Below, piece by piece: positions 26,481 through 34,288 of a stretch of 64,000 nucleotides of DNA (position 1 is the stretch's first letter; every line of letters starts with the position of its first letter). The stretch covers positions 62,001 to 126,000 of the forward strand of contig NZ_QFZK01000006.1 in NCBI RefSeq assembly GCF_003415675.1. Reading direction: 5' to 3'. The stretch comes from Rhodoferax lacus (lineage in GTDB: Bacteria > Pseudomonadota > Gammaproteobacteria > Burkholderiales > Burkholderiaceae_C). A model generated the notes under the pieces. That model made no database searches. It saw only the letters and a program-made list of their open reading frames with translations, and was not told the origin of the DNA. The translations under genes were made by a program, and so were the position numbers.

Positions 26481-28418
26481 TCAGCCGGCGCGCTTGAGCG
26501 CCAGGTAGACGGCCGCGCGGCTCACGCCGAAGGTCTTGCCAATGGCCTCAAAACTCAGGCCCTGTACCTCGCGCATCTGGCGCGCGGCCACCAGGTCCAC
26601 CCGGCTGGCGGGTTTGAGGCCGGGCAGCGGGGCGCCACCACGCAGCAGCGCCGCATCGGCCTGCTCACCACCCACCTCCAGCCAGGCGCGGTGCAGCAGC
26701 AGGTCGCGCACGATGGAGTCAAAGTTGAGCGGGCTCAGGCGGCGCAGCGGCGTGTTGTATTTGCCACTGGCCACCAGCTTCCAGGCTGTCATGGGGTGGG
26801 TGGGGTCGGTGCCCACGTGCAGCAGTTGCTTGCGCCCCACGGTTTGCGAGAAGCCGGAAAACCAGTGCGCAAAAAAGCCACCCGGCGTGAGCGACTCGGC
26901 GCGTTGAACCGCCTCCTGGCTGTCCGCACCGGCCCATGCAGCGAGTGCGCCCTGCAAGGCCTGCATGCGCAGGGTCAGCGCCTCGCCCAGCACGGGGCGC
27001 AGGGCATCCACCAGAACCACGATGTCATCGGCGCGCTCGGCCCAGCTGCTGCCCAAGGCCTGGGGCTTGCGCCCGGCGCGGCTGCGGCTGCGCGCCAGTG
27101 CGCGCTCCAGCGCCTGCGTGGGCTCGCGCCATACGGGCTTGCGCGCCAGATCCGCATGCAGCCGCTCGAACTGCGCCCGGAACTGCGCGGCCAGCAGGGT
27201 GGAGTGGCGGTGCTGGGTGCGTGCGTGCACGGTGGCGGTGGCGGTGGCGGTGGTGCTGGCTGTTGCAGCTGCGGCTGCGGCTGCGGCAGGCCGGTCCTGG
27301 CGCGTTGCGCCGTCGTCCGGGCGGGCATGGCGTTCACAGTACTTGCGAAAGTGCAGACCCACATGGCGAAAGCATTGCTGGCAGTGGGCCGAAGCCTCCA
27401 CCCGCACCAGCGCATGCAGGGCCGCACCCAGCCAGGCCAGGGCTTCACCCGCCTCGTGCACGGCGCGCCACAGTGCCTGGGCGGCCTGCTCGCCCGCGCT
27501 GTTGGCCGGCCTGCGTTTTGCCGCTGCAGGAACTGTGGATTCCACAAAGCGCAGGTTGGCGCCGCAACCGGCCATCCAGGCGCCCAGCACCTGGTAGCTG
27601 GCCACGGCGGCGGCGAGCGTCTCGCCGTCTTCCACGCCCATCAGCCGCAAGGGGAAGGGCCAGGCCGCATAGGGCCGGGTGTCATTGCCACGGCCCACGC
27701 GTGACTCTTCAAAGGCAAAGCGTGTGGCCTCAAACCCCTGGCTGCGCAACGCCACCAGGCGGCGCACGGCGGCAGACATGTTGTTGCGGACCAGGTCGAA
27801 CTGGCGGCGTGCATCGGCCACTTCACGGGGCTGTTCGTTTGCATGTTCTGCGGCCTGCAGGACCTCGGGGTTGTGGGCAATGGCGTTGAGGTGGAATTCG
27901 CTGTCCAGATAGGCGCGCAGGGCGCGTTGGGTCGGGGCACTGGCCTGGCGCACCTGCTCCACCCACAGCAGGTAGGGGTGGGAGAACTGCCCCAGGCTGT
28001 CCAGCAGCGCATCCAGATTCTCCAGTGCTGGCCATCGCTCCAGCAGCAGGAACCAGCCACCAAAGCGCTCGCGCAGCGCGGGCAGTTGCAGCAAGGCCGC
28101 ACCGGCTTGGTCGAGTGCGCGCTGCGCCAGGGCGTCTATGGTGCGCAGCATGTCGCGCTCGGACACGAAGCGTTGCGGGTCGCGTTGCGCGGCGCGGGTG
28201 GAGTGCACGTCGTAAATGCGCTCCTTGCCCTGCAGCATGCGGCCCAGGGTGCGGCTGCACTCCAGCGCCAGCGGGCTGCTGCGGGTGGTGGGCGGGGCCA
28301 GCAGGCGCAGACGCGACTGGTACAGCGCCACCCCCATGTAGCGGCGCGCATGGCTGTCCACCAGCTCGCTGTCGTCCTGCCAGGGGATGCGTGTGCGCAA
28401 GGTGGTGGTGGGTGGCAT
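26481..28418 (-). CDS. Large unknown protein with C-terminal HTH
   Basis: 645 residues from the ATG at 28418; the frame opens at 28481. The body is helical with no family that I recognise. A Cys/His cluster (CQQCFRHVGLHFRKYCERH, around residues 345-365) looks like a small zinc site. It is followed by an Ala/Thr-rich low-complexity linker encoded by a GC microsatellite. The last 35 residues (ARQMREVQGLSFEAIGKTFG and following) form a resolvase-like HTH. It is divergent from the VirD4-like ATPase and ClpP-like genes with a 110-base shared promoter region, so it may regulate or belong to that module. Confidence 0.6.
   Translation of the reverse strand: MPPTTTLRTRIPWQDDSELVDSHARRYMGVALYQSRLRLLAPPTTRSSPLALECSRTLGRMLQGKERIYDVHSTRAAQRDPQRFVSERDMLRTIDALAQRALDQAGAALLQLPALRERFGGWFLLLERWPALENLDALLDSLGQFSHPYLLWVEQVRQASAPTQRALRAYLDSEFHLNAIAHNPEVLQAAEHANEQPREVADARRQFDLVRNNMSAAVRRLVALRSQGFEATRFAFEESRVGRGNDTRPYAAWPFPLRLMGVEDGETLAAAVASYQVLGAWMAGCGANLRFVESTVPAAAKRRPANSAGEQAAQALWRAVHEAGEALAWLGAALHALVRVEASAHCQQCFRHVGLHFRKYCERHARPDDGATRQDRPAAAAAAAATASTTATATATVHARTQHRHSTLLAAQFRAQFERLHADLARKPVWREPTQALERALARSRSRAGRKPQALGSSWAERADDIVVLVDALRPVLGEALTLRMQALQGALAAWAGADSQEAVQRAESLTPGGFFAHWFSGFSQTVGRKQLLHVGTDPTHPMTAWKLVASGKYNTPLRRLSPLNFDSIVRDLLLHRAWLEVGGEQADAALLRGGAPLPGLKPASRVDLVAARQMREVQGLSFEAIGKTFGVSRAAVYLALKRAG
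27231..27288. repeat. In-frame GC microsatellite in the HTH protein gene
   Basis: Tandem GGTGGC hexamers followed by GCTGCG hexamers. The units are multiples of three, so length changes would vary the Ala/Thr-rich linker without a frameshift. Confidence 0.6.
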
Positions 28419-28528
28419 GGGATGGGTTGGTGTCAAGGCATTGCGCGGGCGCAGGGTAGCAGCATACAGGCAATGCCGCAAACACGTTACAGGGTGTTCA
28501 GTAGCAATGTTCTAAAGGTATTGCCGGC

Positions 28529-30049
28529 ATGGGCAAGCCGGTGCCCAATGCAGCGATGAACCCAAGCACACCTGATACCGACATGGAACTGGAACTGGAC
28601 CTGGACTGGAACGAGGCCCCAGAGGAATGCGCCCCCGCCCTGCAAACCCTGGAGCGCGTGGAGCGCATGGAGCCGCCACCCAGGCGCAACCTGGTGCGCA
28701 CGCCCGTGCCCTGGCGCGCGTCTGATCCGCCCCTGGTCATGGGCAGCAAGGGCGCCTGGTTTGGGCGTGACAGCGTGCACCCCTCGCAGCTGGTGAACAT
28801 CCAGATTCTGGGTGGCACCGGCTCGGGCAAGACGGCCTCCTGCGTGGAGCCGCCCCTCGCGGCCTTGCTGAACTATGCCGTAGACGGCCTGCAGACCGCC
28901 ATGCTGGTGATCGACCCTAAACGCGAGCTGGAGGCCAAGGTGCGCCAGGTGCTGACACAACGCGGCGAGCTCGACCGCCTGGTGGTGGTTGGCGAATGCG
29001 CGCCCATGCGCTTCTTTGCGGTGGACAGCCCCCTGAGTGCCACCGAGCGCCTGGCCAAGTGCAAGGCCTTCGGGCCGCTGATCACGCCCACGGGCGACGG
29101 CTCCTTCTGGCACCACCTGGGCATGGCCCTGCTGCGCGACCTGCTGCACCTGCAGACCGAAGTGGCGGCGAAGACCGAAGGCGGGCGCCTGTTTGAGCTG
29201 ATGGCCGCGCAGCTGGGTGTGCAGCGCGCGGGCGCCAACTCCTGGGGGCAGATCCGCGAGATCCTGTCCTGGATCCGCCGCGGCGGCATGGCCAAGCTCA
29301 AGGAGGCCAGCGAGGTGCTGGAGCACCTGACCAGCCTGGCCGGGGTGGACTGCGCCGCAGGCAACGCGCTGAAGAACTACACCAAGGACGATGAGCTGTT
29401 CCGCCAGTTCACCTACGCCTGCCAGAGTGCCGACCCCTTGGTCAACGCTCTGAGCAACCCCGACATCAGCCACTTCGTGGACCTGGACGCGCTGCCCGAC
29501 AGCCGCCGCGCGGGCACTGACATCGGCGCGCTGGTGGAGGCGGGCCGGGTCATCCTGTTTTGCCCCGAGGCGCGTGAGGACCATCGCCTGGCGGGCAAGG
29601 CGCTCAAGGCCAAGTTTTTCGAGGCCGTGTTTGCGCGCGAGAACCTGGAGCGCCCGGTGGCCTATGTATGCGACGAGGCCCAGCGCTTCGTCACCCAGGA
29701 CCCGGAGTCCGGCGAGCAGAATTTTCTGGACCGCTGCCGCGCCTACCGCGCCATCTGCGTGCTGGCCAGCCAGAGCCTGTCGTCCATGGAGCATGAGCTG
29801 GGCAGCGACAACGCGGCCTGCACCGCGCTGGACATCATCAGCTCCAACACGCCCACCAAGTTCATCCTGCGCACCACCGACACCCGCACCATCGACTGGC
29901 TGCGCAGCATCCTGCCCGGACCCGACACCCAGGGCCCGCACGTGGTGGATGTGCGCCGCCCCGCGCAGCTGCGCGTGGGCGAGGCCTACAGCGTGTTTGC
30001 CGATGGCCACTGGGGCCTGCACCGCGCTCGTCTGGCCGACCTCGCTTGA
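28529..30049 (+). CDS. Soluble VirD4/TraG-like P-loop ATPase
   Basis: 506 residues. Walker A is GGTGSGKT (about 95-102); Walker B is VAYVCDEAQRFV (about 377-388), followed by the DRCRAYRAICVLASQSLSSM sensor segment and a TraM-recognition-like C-terminus (SNTPTKFILRTTDTRTIDWL). This is the catalytic core of type IV coupling proteins, but there is no N-terminal membrane anchor, and no relaxase, mating-pair or other conjugation genes are in the window. The ClpP-like gene follows after 19 bases. Role unknown; possibly a DNA- or protein-pumping motor for the protease neighbour. Confidence 0.75.
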   Translation: MGKPVPNAAMNPSTPDTDMELELDLDWNEAPEECAPALQTLERVERMEPPPRRNLVRTPVPWRASDPPLVMGSKGAWFGRDSVHPSQLVNIQILGGTGSGKTASCVEPPLAALLNYAVDGLQTAMLVIDPKRELEAKVRQVLTQRGELDRLVVVGECAPMRFFAVDSPLSATERLAKCKAFGPLITPTGDGSFWHHLGMALLRDLLHLQTEVAAKTEGGRLFELMAAQLGVQRAGANSWGQIREILSWIRRGGMAKLKEASEVLEHLTSLAGVDCAAGNALKNYTKDDELFRQFTYACQSADPLVNALSNPDISHFVDLDALPDSRRAGTDIGALVEAGRVILFCPEAREDHRLAGKALKAKFFEAVFARENLERPVAYVCDEAQRFVTQDPESGEQNFLDRCRAYRAICVLASQSLSSMEHELGSDNAACTALDIISSNTPTKFILRTTDTRTIDWLRSILPGPDTQGPHVVDVRRPAQLRVGEAYSVFADGHWGLHRARLADLA

Positions 30050-30068
30050 TTTTTTTTGAAAGACCCGC

Positions 30069-30893
30069 ATGGAACTCACCCCCCTGGTCCCCGCCTATGG
30101 CGCGCAGGACGGCACGCTCGAGATCAACACCGATATCTCCGAGGCCTCGGCCATCGAGATCGAAAAACACCTGGAGCGCCTGTTTGGCTACTACCACTAC
30201 GAGCAGGTCACGCTGAAGATCAACTCTCCGGGCGGCGCCGTGATCGGCCTGGAGCACATTCTGGAATGCGTGGAGCGCTGGCGCACGGCCGGGCGCAGCG
30301 TGCAGACGCTGGCCATGTTTCGCGCCGCCAGTGCCGCAGCCATGCTGATGGCGCTGGGTGAGGTGGGCAGCCGCACGGCGCACCGCAACACCAGCCTGCT
30401 GTACCACCACGCCCGCGTGGGCAGCAATGCCTACACGCTGACCTCGGGCGTGGCCGACAAGCTGGCCGCGGTGCTCAAGGTGGTGGACCAGGGCCTGGTG
30501 CAGCGCCTGGTGAACCATTGCAACCAGGGCTTTGGCGGCGGCCTGGGCCTGGCCGTGGAGGGCGCCGTGCGCTGCCAGATGCTGCACACCCAAGGGCTGG
30601 AGATTGCGCAGGACCTGGGAGTGAGCGAAGAACGCCGCCCGCTCAAATGGCTCAAGCCCGTAGTGCGCATGTGGGCCGACTGCCAGGCCCGCCAGACCCT
30701 GGCGCCCTACACCAAACACCTGAGCACGCGCATGGAGGAAGACGCCAGCATGGACCTGCGCGAGGCCTGGGCCCTGGGCCTGCTGGACCGCGTCAAAGGC
30801 GTGCCGCGGCTGGAGGCGCGCCTGGCCGTGGTGCCTGTGCAAACCGCAGTGCAGGCCCCTGCACAGCAGCGCCCGCGCCTGGCCAGTCTGTAG
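30069..30893 (+). CDS. ClpP-like serine protease
   Basis: 274 residues, longer than ordinary ClpP (about 200). The ClpP/crotonase fold is clear: oxyanion loop INSPGGAVIG, nucleophile S88 in FRAASAAAMLMALG, His113/114 in SLLYHHARVG, and an acidic position in the EEDASMDLREAWALGLLD segment, matching the ClpP triad and its conserved end helix. About 40 extra residues lie between the His and Asp positions. No Clp ATPase is adjacent; instead it sits directly after a VirD4-like ATPase and is very likely co-transcribed with it. Probably cytoplasmic. Confidence 0.78.
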   Translation: MELTPLVPAYGAQDGTLEINTDISEASAIEIEKHLERLFGYYHYEQVTLKINSPGGAVIGLEHILECVERWRTAGRSVQTLAMFRAASAAAMLMALGEVGSRTAHRNTSLLYHHARVGSNAYTLTSGVADKLAAVLKVVDQGLVQRLVNHCNQGFGGGLGLAVEGAVRCQMLHTQGLEIAQDLGVSEERRPLKWLKPVVRMWADCQARQTLAPYTKHLSTRMEEDASMDLREAWALGLLDRVKGVPRLEARLAVVPVQTAVQAPAQQRPRLASL

Positions 30894-30944
30894 CCAGACT
30901 GCGTATACATTTATTCCCGATAGCGTTTCAACCCAAGGACTTTT

Positions 30945-31220
30945 GTGATCAAGACCACCCTCATCGTGCTGACCTGGCTGCAGGGCGCCCCCGTCGTGCA
31001 AACCCAAACCCTGGAGTCCGACCACGCCTGCCGCGCCGTGGCAGAAGCCACCGTGCAGATGATCCAGCGCCAGGCCAAAACCAATATGAGTGCGCCGCAC
31101 AACGCGCTCACCCTGTCGCGCGACGAGAGGACCGATGAATGGACACTGAACACCGGCGCCATCGGCCGGGAAGTGGCGCGCCTGCGCTGCGTGGAGGCGG
31201 AGGTGGTGTCGGTTCGTTAA
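30945..31220 (+). CDS. Small unknown protein
   Basis: 91 residues from a GTG start preceded by AAGGAC. The N-terminus is mildly hydrophobic (MIKTTLIVLTWLQGAPVV) and too short for a convincing signal peptide. Two cysteines (in DHACRAV and RLRCVEA) could pair. It follows the ClpP-like gene by 51 bases on the same strand and may be the third gene of that operon. Its stop overlaps the stop of the opposing antitoxin gene. No family recognised. Confidence 0.55.
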   Translation: MIKTTLIVLTWLQGAPVVQTQTLESDHACRAVAEATVQMIQRQAKTNMSAPHNALTLSRDERTDEWTLNTGAIGREVARLRCVEAEVVSVR

Positions 31221-31582
31221 CTGGCCGCCATCAATGACACGCTGGCCTGCAGTTCATCCCACGGGGCCGTCAATTTTCGACCGTCACGCTGAAGCAGTCC
31301 GGCAGCTTCCAGCATGGCGACGTCCTGATGCACATTTTTGTAGTCGCGCTTGAGTGCCTGGGACAGTTCACGTACATTGCCTGCCCCATGCTGGCGTACG
31401 TGACGCAGCAAGTCCAAGCGGCGCGGTGAGAGCGCATCCAGCATCGTCTGCACGTCCAGAAACGTTACATGGGTTTCAGAGACCTGCTCACCCGCTACCG
31501 CTCTGTTCCAGGCGCCCGCAAAACGTTTGCCCATGTCTTCAAGGCTGCCAACACGCACTTGGACTTTATTCGTGGTGCTCAT
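31217..31582 (-). CDS. HTH antitoxin-like regulator (TumA-like)
   Basis: 121 residues. A winged-HTH segment fills the middle: ALSPRRLDLLRHVRQHGAGN, then VRELSQALKRDYKNVHQDVA and MLEAAGLL. It lies after the TumE-like toxin gene with a 17-base overlap, the normal toxin-first order of this type. It should neutralise the toxin and repress the operon by binding the palindrome at 31859-31877. Confidence 0.7.
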   Translation of the reverse strand: MSTTNKVQVRVGSLEDMGKRFAGAWNRAVAGEQVSETHVTFLDVQTMLDALSPRRLDLLRHVRQHGAGNVRELSQALKRDYKNVHQDVAMLEAAGLLQRDGRKLTAPWDELQASVSLMAAS

Positions 31583-31859
31583 TTTTCATCCTTTCAACAT
31601 CGGCCAAAAAATCGGCCACTAACTGTTCGACACTTAGAAACTTGTACCGGAATTCAATCCCGTGTACATGCTTATGGTCACCCTTGCCGCGCTCGTTGTC
31701 GTATCCAACAATACGCCGACCATCACGTCCATAGAACAGGCTGTACTTCAGTCCGTGGGTACGCTCCGGTGAAGTATTCGGCAGCTGCCATATGGTCATT
31801 TCGACGATGGCGCCATCTGGCAGAACGGCCTTGTCATAGAAAATGCGCGTCGCCTTCAT
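31566..31859 (-). CDS. TumE-like toxin (DUF6516)
   Basis: 97 residues. The layout KAVLPDGAIVEMTIWQLP, HGLKYSLFYGRDGRRIVGYDNERGKGDHKH (split here as one region), and YKFLSVEQLVADFLADVERM matches the DUF6516/TumE toxin family, whose members pair with an HTH antitoxin. The NERGKGDHKH stretch is the most conserved part and probably holds the active residues. The mode of action in this organism is unknown. It may be transcribed without a leader. Confidence 0.7.
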   Translation of the reverse strand: MKATRIFYDKAVLPDGAIVEMTIWQLPNTSPERTHGLKYSLFYGRDGRRIVGYDNERGKGDHKHVHGIEFRYKFLSVEQLVADFLADVERMKNEHHE

Positions 31860-31894
31860 ATGGTCAATCTAACCATAATAAATGATGGCGTCAA
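31859..31894 (-). promoter_or_regulatory. Toxin-antitoxin promoter and operator
   Basis: Minus strand: TTGACG (31894-31889), 17 bases, TAGATT (31871-31866). The inverted repeat TATGGT (31859-31864)/ACCATA (31872-31877) spans the -10 box and reaches the toxin start codon at 31859. Transcription would begin at or beside the ATG, giving a leaderless mRNA and an autoregulatory operator. Confidence 0.5.
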
Positions 31895-31903
31895 GGGGCT
31901 GGT

Positions 31904-33277
31904 TTAAGACGCCGCCGCACAGCCCAACAGTTCCCGCATCTCCTGCTGGTCCACGATGCGGTCGGCCACCAGCCGTGCACCGAGTGCATCCAGCAGGGGC
32001 CGGTTCTCGCGCAGCGTGCGCAGCACATGCTGGTACTCCTGGGCCAGAAAGCCCTGCACCAGGCCGCGCACTTCGGCCTGGGCCTGGGGGTCGTCGTGCA
32101 GTACCAGTGCCAGGTTGCTGCCCGAGCGGGCGGCGTCATCCATGTTGGGCGCCAGGCCGCCGGCCGAGAAGGCCCAGCTGCATTGGCGGGTGGCGGCGGC
32201 CAGGTCATTGGCGCTGCCGTTGGACACCTGCGCGCTGCCATAGGCCACCTCTTCTGCGGCCCGCCCGGCCAGGGCCACGCGCACCTCGTGGCGCAGTTCG
32301 GCATAGGTGAAGGGCTGGTGCTGTTCACGCAACGAGACCACCACACCATCAAACGCCATCGAGCGGCAGGCCGAGGCGTAGTCGGGCACGCGCTGGCGGT
32401 CGCTGTCGAGCACCGTCATCAAGGCGTGGCCGGCTTCGTGCCAGGCCACGCGGTGCAGGGTGCTGCGCTGGTTTGCACTGTCCGCATTGCCGGTGTCAGT
32501 CGCATCGCTTTGCGCCGTGCCCCGCAGCAGCACATCAATCAGGTCTGCCAGCTCCACCTGGCGGTTTTCATCGGCGGCCAGGCGGCGCAGGCGCAACAGC
32601 ACGGCTTGCGGGTTGAGGTGGGTCTCGGCCATCAGGCCGGCCACCTTGGCGCGCGATTCCTGCAGGGCCGGCGTGGCGCAGTCGCCCAGTTGCGCCAGCC
32701 ACATGGCACCGGCGATGTCCTGCACCGGGCCGCCGAGGGCAATCTGCCGGTCAAAGCCGCCGACCTGCTGCAGCGGCGTGCTGAAGGCTGCAATTTCCTT
32801 GGTCAGTGTGAGGTAGACCACGGGGCGCTGCGCCAGGGCTTGCATCAGGGTGGCTTGCACCGCGCGGATGTGTTTGAGCTGTTCCTGCACGGCAGCGGGC
32901 ACCTCGCCCTTGTAGGGCTGCAGCAGACGCTTGAGGTCTGCTTGCCAGGGCCCGTGCTCCAGATGCACCACGGTGGGTTGCTCTATGGCCTGCAGCACGG
33001 CTGCAAAGTCTTCGTGGCCCGGGCTGAGCGAGACATAGGGCAGGCCTGCGGCGTCGGCCACCGAGCGGCCCAAGGTCATGCCGTTCAGAAAGGGCGACAC
33101 CACCACGCAGGCACGGCCCACCAGTTGCAGGGCATCGGCATCCCGAGCGGGTGCAGCCATCGCCCGCCCCACCGCCTGTGACCAGGACTTGACCAGGTTC
33201 AGCCCGCGTATGTCCATGGCGTCCCAGGCGAGGGCGGGGATGGTGGCAGCGGCCTGCAAGGCGGTGTTCAGTGGCAT
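31904..33277 (-). CDS. FtsH-like M41 peptidase with degenerate AAA+ domain
   Basis: 457 residues. The C-terminal M41 zinc peptidase is intact: WHEAGHALM (H280, E281, H284), third ligand D358 in NGSANDLAAAT, and LAGRAAEEVAYG. The N-terminal part aligns with the FtsH AAA+ domain but is decayed: the Walker A position reads SPFLNGMTLGR, with Met67 where the P-loop lysine should be, and the second region of homology reads QVGGFDRQIALGGP, without the arginine fingers. There is no membrane helix at the N-terminus. Probably an ATP-independent or partner-dependent peptidase. Confidence 0.75.
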   Translation of the reverse strand: MPLNTALQAAATIPALAWDAMDIRGLNLVKSWSQAVGRAMAAPARDADALQLVGRACVVVSPFLNGMTLGRSVADAAGLPYVSLSPGHEDFAAVLQAIEQPTVVHLEHGPWQADLKRLLQPYKGEVPAAVQEQLKHIRAVQATLMQALAQRPVVYLTLTKEIAAFSTPLQQVGGFDRQIALGGPVQDIAGAMWLAQLGDCATPALQESRAKVAGLMAETHLNPQAVLLRLRRLAADENRQVELADLIDVLLRGTAQSDATDTGNADSANQRSTLHRVAWHEAGHALMTVLDSDRQRVPDYASACRSMAFDGVVVSLREQHQPFTYAELRHEVRVALAGRAAEEVAYGSAQVSNGSANDLAAATRQCSWAFSAGGLAPNMDDAARSGSNLALVLHDDPQAQAEVRGLVQGFLAQEYQHVLRTLRENRPLLDALGARLVADRIVDQQEMRELLGCAAAS

Positions 33278-33394
33278 GGCAATTTATTGTGTTCAAAAAA
33301 CAGGGCGGCTACAGCGGCCACGCAAGCCTTGGATCATGACTTCTTTTTGCACGCCCCTGGCCGACCGCAGGCCTGGAATGCCAAATGCCAACTA

Positions 33395-33418
33395 ATACTT
33401 CAAGTATCATCGAAGTAT
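33395..33418 (+). promoter_or_regulatory. ars operator touching the arsR start codon
   Basis: ATACTTC (33395-33401) and GAAGTAT (33412-33418) are perfect 7-bp inverted arms separated by ten bases, the form expected of an ArsR/SmtB operator. The right arm runs into the arsR ATG at 33417, so repressor binding would block both transcription start and early elongation. No clear Shine-Dalgarno lies between. Confidence 0.6.
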
Positions 33419-33743
33419 GGAATCAAAATCGGTAGTCAAAGCACTGGCCGCGCTGGCGCAGGCCTCGCGTCTGGAGGTCTTTCGCTCGCTGGTGGTGGCG
33501 GGGCAGGGTGGGCTGACGCCCGGCGCACTGTCGGAGAGTCTGGGCGTGGCAGCCAACACCCTGTCGTTTCACCTCAAGGAGTTGCTGCATGCCGAGCTGA
33601 TCACGCAAGAGCGTGTGGGCCGCAACCTGATTTACCGCGCGCAGTTTGACCAGATGAATGGCGTGCTGTCTTACCTCACCGACAACTGCTGCCAGGGCCA
33701 AGCCTGCCAAATTGTTTCCCCCAAGCCCTGCGTCAGCCAATAG
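33417..33743 (+). CDS. arsR: ArsR family repressor
   Basis: 108-residue winged-helix repressor: ALAALAQASRLEVFRSLVVAG, then the recognition helix in ESLGVAANTLSFHLKELLHAELI, then VGRNLIYRAQF. Cysteines occur near the C-terminus (NCCQGQACQIVSPKPC) rather than in the classic ELCVCDL site of the alpha-3 helix, so As(III) is probably sensed by this C-terminal cluster as in other ArsR variants. It heads the arsenic operon and is autoregulated through the adjacent palindrome (inference). Confidence 0.9.
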   Translation: MESKSVVKALAALAQASRLEVFRSLVVAGQGGLTPGALSESLGVAANTLSFHLKELLHAELITQERVGRNLIYRAQFDQMNGVLSYLTDNCCQGQACQIVSPKPCVSQ

Positions 33744-33748
33744 AAGAA

Positions 33749-34288
33749 ATGGAAACCATGAGCCCTACACCTGCAAGCACCGCACCTCTGAACGTGCTGT
33801 TTTTGTGCACCCACAACTCGGCCCGCAGCATCCTGGCCGAAGCCTCACTCAATGCGATTGGCAAAGGCCGCCTCAAGGCCTATTCCGCTGGCAGCAGCCC
33901 GCGCGACTTGCAGCAACCCAACCCCCTGGGGTTGCAGGTGCTGACCAACGCGGGCCTGTCCACCGAGGGGCTGTACAGCAAGAGCTGGGATGCGTTTGCC
34001 GGGCCCGAGGCGCCGCACATGGATCTGGTCATCACGGTCTGCGACGATGCCGCCGGCGAGGTCTGCCCGATCTGGCCCGGCCACCCCGCCACTGCGCACT
34101 GGAGCTATGCCGACCCGTCCGCCGGCGACGGCAGCGAGGCCGTCAAGCTCGAAGCCTTCCGCAAGACCCTGCACGCCATCTACCACCGCCTGGAATTGTT
34201 TGCCAGCCTGCCCGATGACAAGCTGCACCACACCCTGCTGCAAGACAGCGCCCGCCAGTTGGCGAACCACGGAAGTACTGCGCCATGA
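33749..34288 (+). CDS. arsC: Arsenate reductase, low-molecular-weight phosphatase (thioredoxin) type
   Basis: 179 residues. The P-loop CTHNSARS near the N-terminus gives C-x5-R with a following Ser, and the acid loop is YADPSAGDGSE. VITVCDDAAGEVCPIWPG carries the second and third redox cysteines of the thioredoxin-coupled ArsC family. It reduces arsenate to arsenite in the cytoplasm. It starts six bases after arsR and overlaps the acr3 start by four bases (ATGA). A second, unrelated arsenate reductase follows acr3. Confidence 0.88.
   Translation: METMSPTPASTAPLNVLFLCTHNSARSILAEASLNAIGKGRLKAYSAGSSPRDLQQPNPLGLQVLTNAGLSTEGLYSKSWDAFAGPEAPHMDLVITVCDDAAGEVCPIWPGHPATAHWSYADPSAGDGSEAVKLEAFRKTLHAIYHRLELFASLPDDKLHHTLLQDSARQLANHGSTAP

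Noticed and set aside
27231..27288. Tandem units considered as a CRISPR-like array
   Set aside because: Units are 6-base microsatellite repeats inside a coding frame, without spacers.
28529..33277. The ATPase region considered as part of a conjugative element
   Set aside because: No relaxase, pilus, integrase or attachment-site repeats found in or around it within the window.
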